Shown here one piece after another: positions 60,801-64,000 of a DNA stretch of 64,000 nucleotides. The notes beneath the pieces were generated by a model that was not told where the DNA came from, searched no databases, and was given only the letters and a program-made list of their open reading frames with translations. The stretch's first letter is position 1; each line of letters opens with the position of its first letter. Position numbers and translations under genes: made by a program. The stretch lies in contig NC_071354.1 in NCBI RefSeq assembly GCF_943734655.1, positions 2,019,001 through 2,083,000 on the forward strand. The letters are read 5' to 3'. Source of the stretch: Sabethes cyaneus (taxonomy: Eukaryota > Arthropoda > Insecta > Diptera > Culicidae).

Positions 60801-63800
60801 CTGAATGGTGAAAATTCAACGTCACGTGACCAACAATAGCATTAATTAGTAATCATTTTACTGTGACCCAGTTTGGGGATGCAGCCAGGGAAGGATTGCT
60901 CCTCCGGAATACAATTTTCAGCTTTCATCCATGCGGCATTTTTCGTATGTGTGTGCATTTGTGTGGTCTGTGCTGAAGATGTAACGAAGTGCAATGAATG
61001 TAATGTGCCCACGCGATCCGGCTATAAAGTTGGAATGATTTTATTGTTGGCTTGGAGCTATTTCGGTACGAAACAATTCTACGGTGTGGCTAGCAATATA
61101 TGAGAGATGGACTTGTTGTGTTTTCGTCAAAATGGTGTGGTTAAGTAGAATGATGAGAATCGTAGGAAACAGGACTAGAGCAGACAGAGCTTAGAGCCAA
61201 TTTAATGTATTTTTCCCAGAGATTTATCGAGGTCAGTGTGCAGTTTGACTTAATATGCCATTTGTGAATTAACATACTAGAACAAAATGAATCTCTTTTT
61301 ATATTATACACTCGTTCAACCAAGTCTAACGGGTCTTACAATCAAAAGTTAACAGTACTTGCTTGAAGAATGCAAGAAGAGTAAATCAAACCTTGTACAA
61401 AAAAGTCTGATTCGGAGAGGAAAATAGATATTGAGAACATAGAAAATAGTAAACTACATAGAAGCAAGCATTATGATTAGAATTTGAAAATCAATGTGGA
61501 GCACAGAATAATTTTATTAATATTATGCTATAGATCAAAATATAATGGTCACGGCAATAGCGATTAACAAAGGAACAGTTAACAAACAAAGAAGTATTTC
61601 TCTGACGTTTCTTCTTTAACTATAACCACTCTAATATAATATACCGTTCAATTACCTAATAAAATGCCACTGCATTGCCAAAATTACCGTCAGAGTAGAC
61701 AGGTCTAATCACATTAATTTCGTTCATTTTAAATTATAAGTACACAAAAACGCGCGCCTCAGCATTTTTTCCATTTTCGTCGGTCATTCTTCCAAGAGTT
61801 CATAAATTTCAATGAAACAAACTGTTATTAGCGTTTATCGTTTCCATTTGTCCAAGCTAAACGCTGGGGGCTGCTGCTCTCGGCCCAATTCATTCCATCA
61901 AACTGATGACATCCAATTATGACAGAAGCCTCGTGGTCGTATGCTATGTGATCTCGTCGAGGCGCCGCTAAACGCTACTTTAATTACGCGAAAAACAAAC
62001 TAACTGCATCAGTTTGCATTGTTTTCCAACCTGAACTGGCCAATTTTAATTTCTTGACCGCAACAATTGGTCTAATTTACGATGCTAGTGTCTAACGCTA
62101 GAGACGAATCACACTTCCGGTTGTATGTGAACAGCAGCAAGTGGTGACCATTCGATGCTTATGTCCATGCATATGTCCCCGGACAAAACTAGAAGAACGA
62201 AAACGGGTATTTTGCCACTCGTGTGAATTCTGCAAATTTGTTAATATCTCATCGGATTAATCTCACATTGTGCGCACATTTGTATAACAGCCAAAATCAT
62301 AGTGCAACATGTGACTCCAAAAAATTGCTGCCGAATTTAAGTTTTTTAATGTTTTACTGTGGTGAGCTAAATTATATTATGATTTTAGACTTTCACAAGC
62401 TACTTAAAAATTTTAAATACCCCATGGTGAGTATACACAGTTTAATAAATTAGTATAAATCTTGCACAACAGTGATGAACATTCACCGAAGGTATGGTCA
62501 ACTCATTAGAACTTACCACGCGATGCTGTGGATCGGCGGTGAGCAACGATCCGTAGAAAAAGCAGCTCGGCGGGAAGCTACGTAGATTCTCATAATTAGG
62601 AATGGCAAGTCAGAGAGTGGTCGGATCAAAAGTCGCGTTGATTTATCGGCGAAACAATTTTGTTGATGCTTCTTGGCAGGGGAAAAAATTAATTTGCTTC
62701 ACGGCAGAGCTCGTCTACTGTACTATTTTCCCTAAACGAAAAAGTCGAAATAATTCATCAACGAGATAACGAATGAACTCAAAAGCTAGAATCCCCCACC
62801 ATCAGTCAACCGCTAACGTCAATATTATTGTGCAGAACGAAAACAACCACAATGGCATGAAGGACATTAAACTTCGCGTCGAATGCATTTGTAGTGGCAT
62901 GATCATCATTTTTCACGTCCAAAAATTCCGACACGCCAGTAAATCTGTTTATACACATGCCACACATTTTTCAGAGCGACGTCTTAATTGATGCCGTCTA
63001 AATTTAGCGTTCCTAGATGCCGCCACACAGGAATTCAAACACCACTCGATATGACACCATTAGAGGAGATAGTGGAAAAAAATCGAACCTGATCATCATC
63101 AAACACATGTACGAACACTTTGGCCTCGCCGGTGTTTTTTTTCTGCCCGCAGTTCCAAAATAAATACCACCATTATGAATAATTATCCGCACCGTAAACC
63201 GAAGATTTAGAGCACAGCACTACTTCCGTCGACGTTCAACCTGAACAGATTGTGGCAAGGCGACAGTGGAAGAGTGGGAAAACTTTGATACAGCACGACA
63301 CGTGGTCTGTCCTAACGTGCCTAATGATCCGAACTGAAGTTTTGACAAAAAATAGAACTTCTACGATGCGGGAGCACGTGGGGAGCCGAAAACCCGTACC
63401 ATCAAGAATCGAACATTAAATTTCACAAAAACAAGCCTTACATATATCGGATCCAGCCGGTGAGGATGATCGGGTGTGGAAGATAAAAGAAAACCGCTCG
63501 TGGTGGGTGTGGGTGAATTTTGAGCGCTCGCGCAACCAAAGGGGACCTCTGATGGGCGTAATGTATGGGAAAACAAATTCTAATGACAGCATTACAAGTT
63601 TTCCATTTCCGGCTGCCACTGAAATGCGTCTCGCCACGTCGGCAGTTGAAGTGCAGCGATGGAATCAATCTTGCACCAACGACGCGACGTCGTCTCGAGC
63701 GTTCCTGTGCCCTTTTGGAGTGCGGTTTTGATGGGTTGACAGTGTGAAGGCGTTGATAGGGTTACTTAGGGGAGCGAATGTGAAATGTTCTTGTTTGCTA

Positions 63801-64000
63801 GCTTGTTGCTTGTTGTTGTCAGTTGAGATCCCCTTTTAACGTGGATGGTGACTGGCATTTCGCCTTTTTATGCAGGATCTCAATACTGTTTGTTGATATG
63901 ATTGCTGGGGGTTTACTGAGCAGTTCTGATTTATTTGATTAAAATCAAAAGCACTTTAATTACTTTTTATAAAACGTCACACACAATTATGGCTCATTTT
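57825..64000. other. unassigned non-coding DNA, about 6.2 kb
   Basis: No recognised transposon or gene. The longest open frame is on the minus strand at 58311-58784 (157 codons). Its first half is polar and its second half hydrophobic and cysteine-rich, with no known motif and nothing nearby to support it. GC-richer patches at 60690-60790 and 63360-63730 have overlapping frames on both strands. Confidence 0.45.

Overview
This window looks like non-coding, repeat-rich DNA from an insect, most likely a mosquito. It is clearly eukaryotic. There is no compact gene organisation, there are very long dinucleotide microsatellites, and it holds many decayed transposable elements: R1-, RTE-like and Jockey-like LINEs, a DD37E mariner-type element, hAT-like and Helitron-like DNA elements, tRNA-derived SINE copies and MITEs. 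The mosquito placement is an inference from this mixture (DD37E mariners were first described in mosquitoes, and LINEs of these types are abundant there). It is not read from any host gene. I could not identify one convincing host protein-coding exon, rRNA, functional tRNA or CRISPR array in 64 kb, so the window is probably intergenic DNA or a very large intron.

Layout. 1-1243 is unassigned. 1252-5325 is a composite hAT-like element with an 8-bp target duplication, filled with two LINE fragments; its right end occurs twice, around a (CA)218 array. 5334-14780 is mostly unassigned, with a 376-bp MITE at 7419-7794. 14781-17725 is a complex low-complexity block: a degenerate ~12-bp minisatellite, a long pyrimidine-rich tract, a second copy of the MITE in inverse orientation, a Helitron-like fragment and a purine-rich tract. 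18190-18450 is another Helitron-like fragment. 23570-24680 is a SINE interrupted by a second hAT-like element, and 24854-25585 is a large imperfect inverted repeat. 25590-30080 is mostly unassigned and includes a cluster of nuclear-receptor-type half-sites in a dyad (28717-28780).

30093-31561 is a MITE-like element with a DD37E mariner relic nested inside it, itself sitting in the tail of a SINE; a partial second SINE copy follows. 36190-37310 is a Jockey-like LINE relic. 42660-45195 holds two LINE fragments of one family lying tail to tail. 51525-53798 is a Helitron-like element whose interior is an array of about 13 units of ~143 bp. 53990-54748 is another Jockey-like relic, cut off by a (TC)12(AC)349 array. 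55690-56150 is a LINE 3' tail. 56561-57824 is a second full-length Helitron-like copy in the opposite orientation with far fewer internal units. 57825-64000 is unassigned.

No genes work together here. The history is one of nested insertions: LINE next to LINE inside hAT, mariner inside MITE inside SINE, hAT inside SINE, Helitron and MITE inside minisatellite. All reverse transcriptase and transposase reading frames are broken. The most unusual items are the composite hAT-like element with duplicated right end, the satellite-bearing Helitron pair, the exceptionally long perfect CA arrays, and two compact palindromic motif clusters that could be regulatory.
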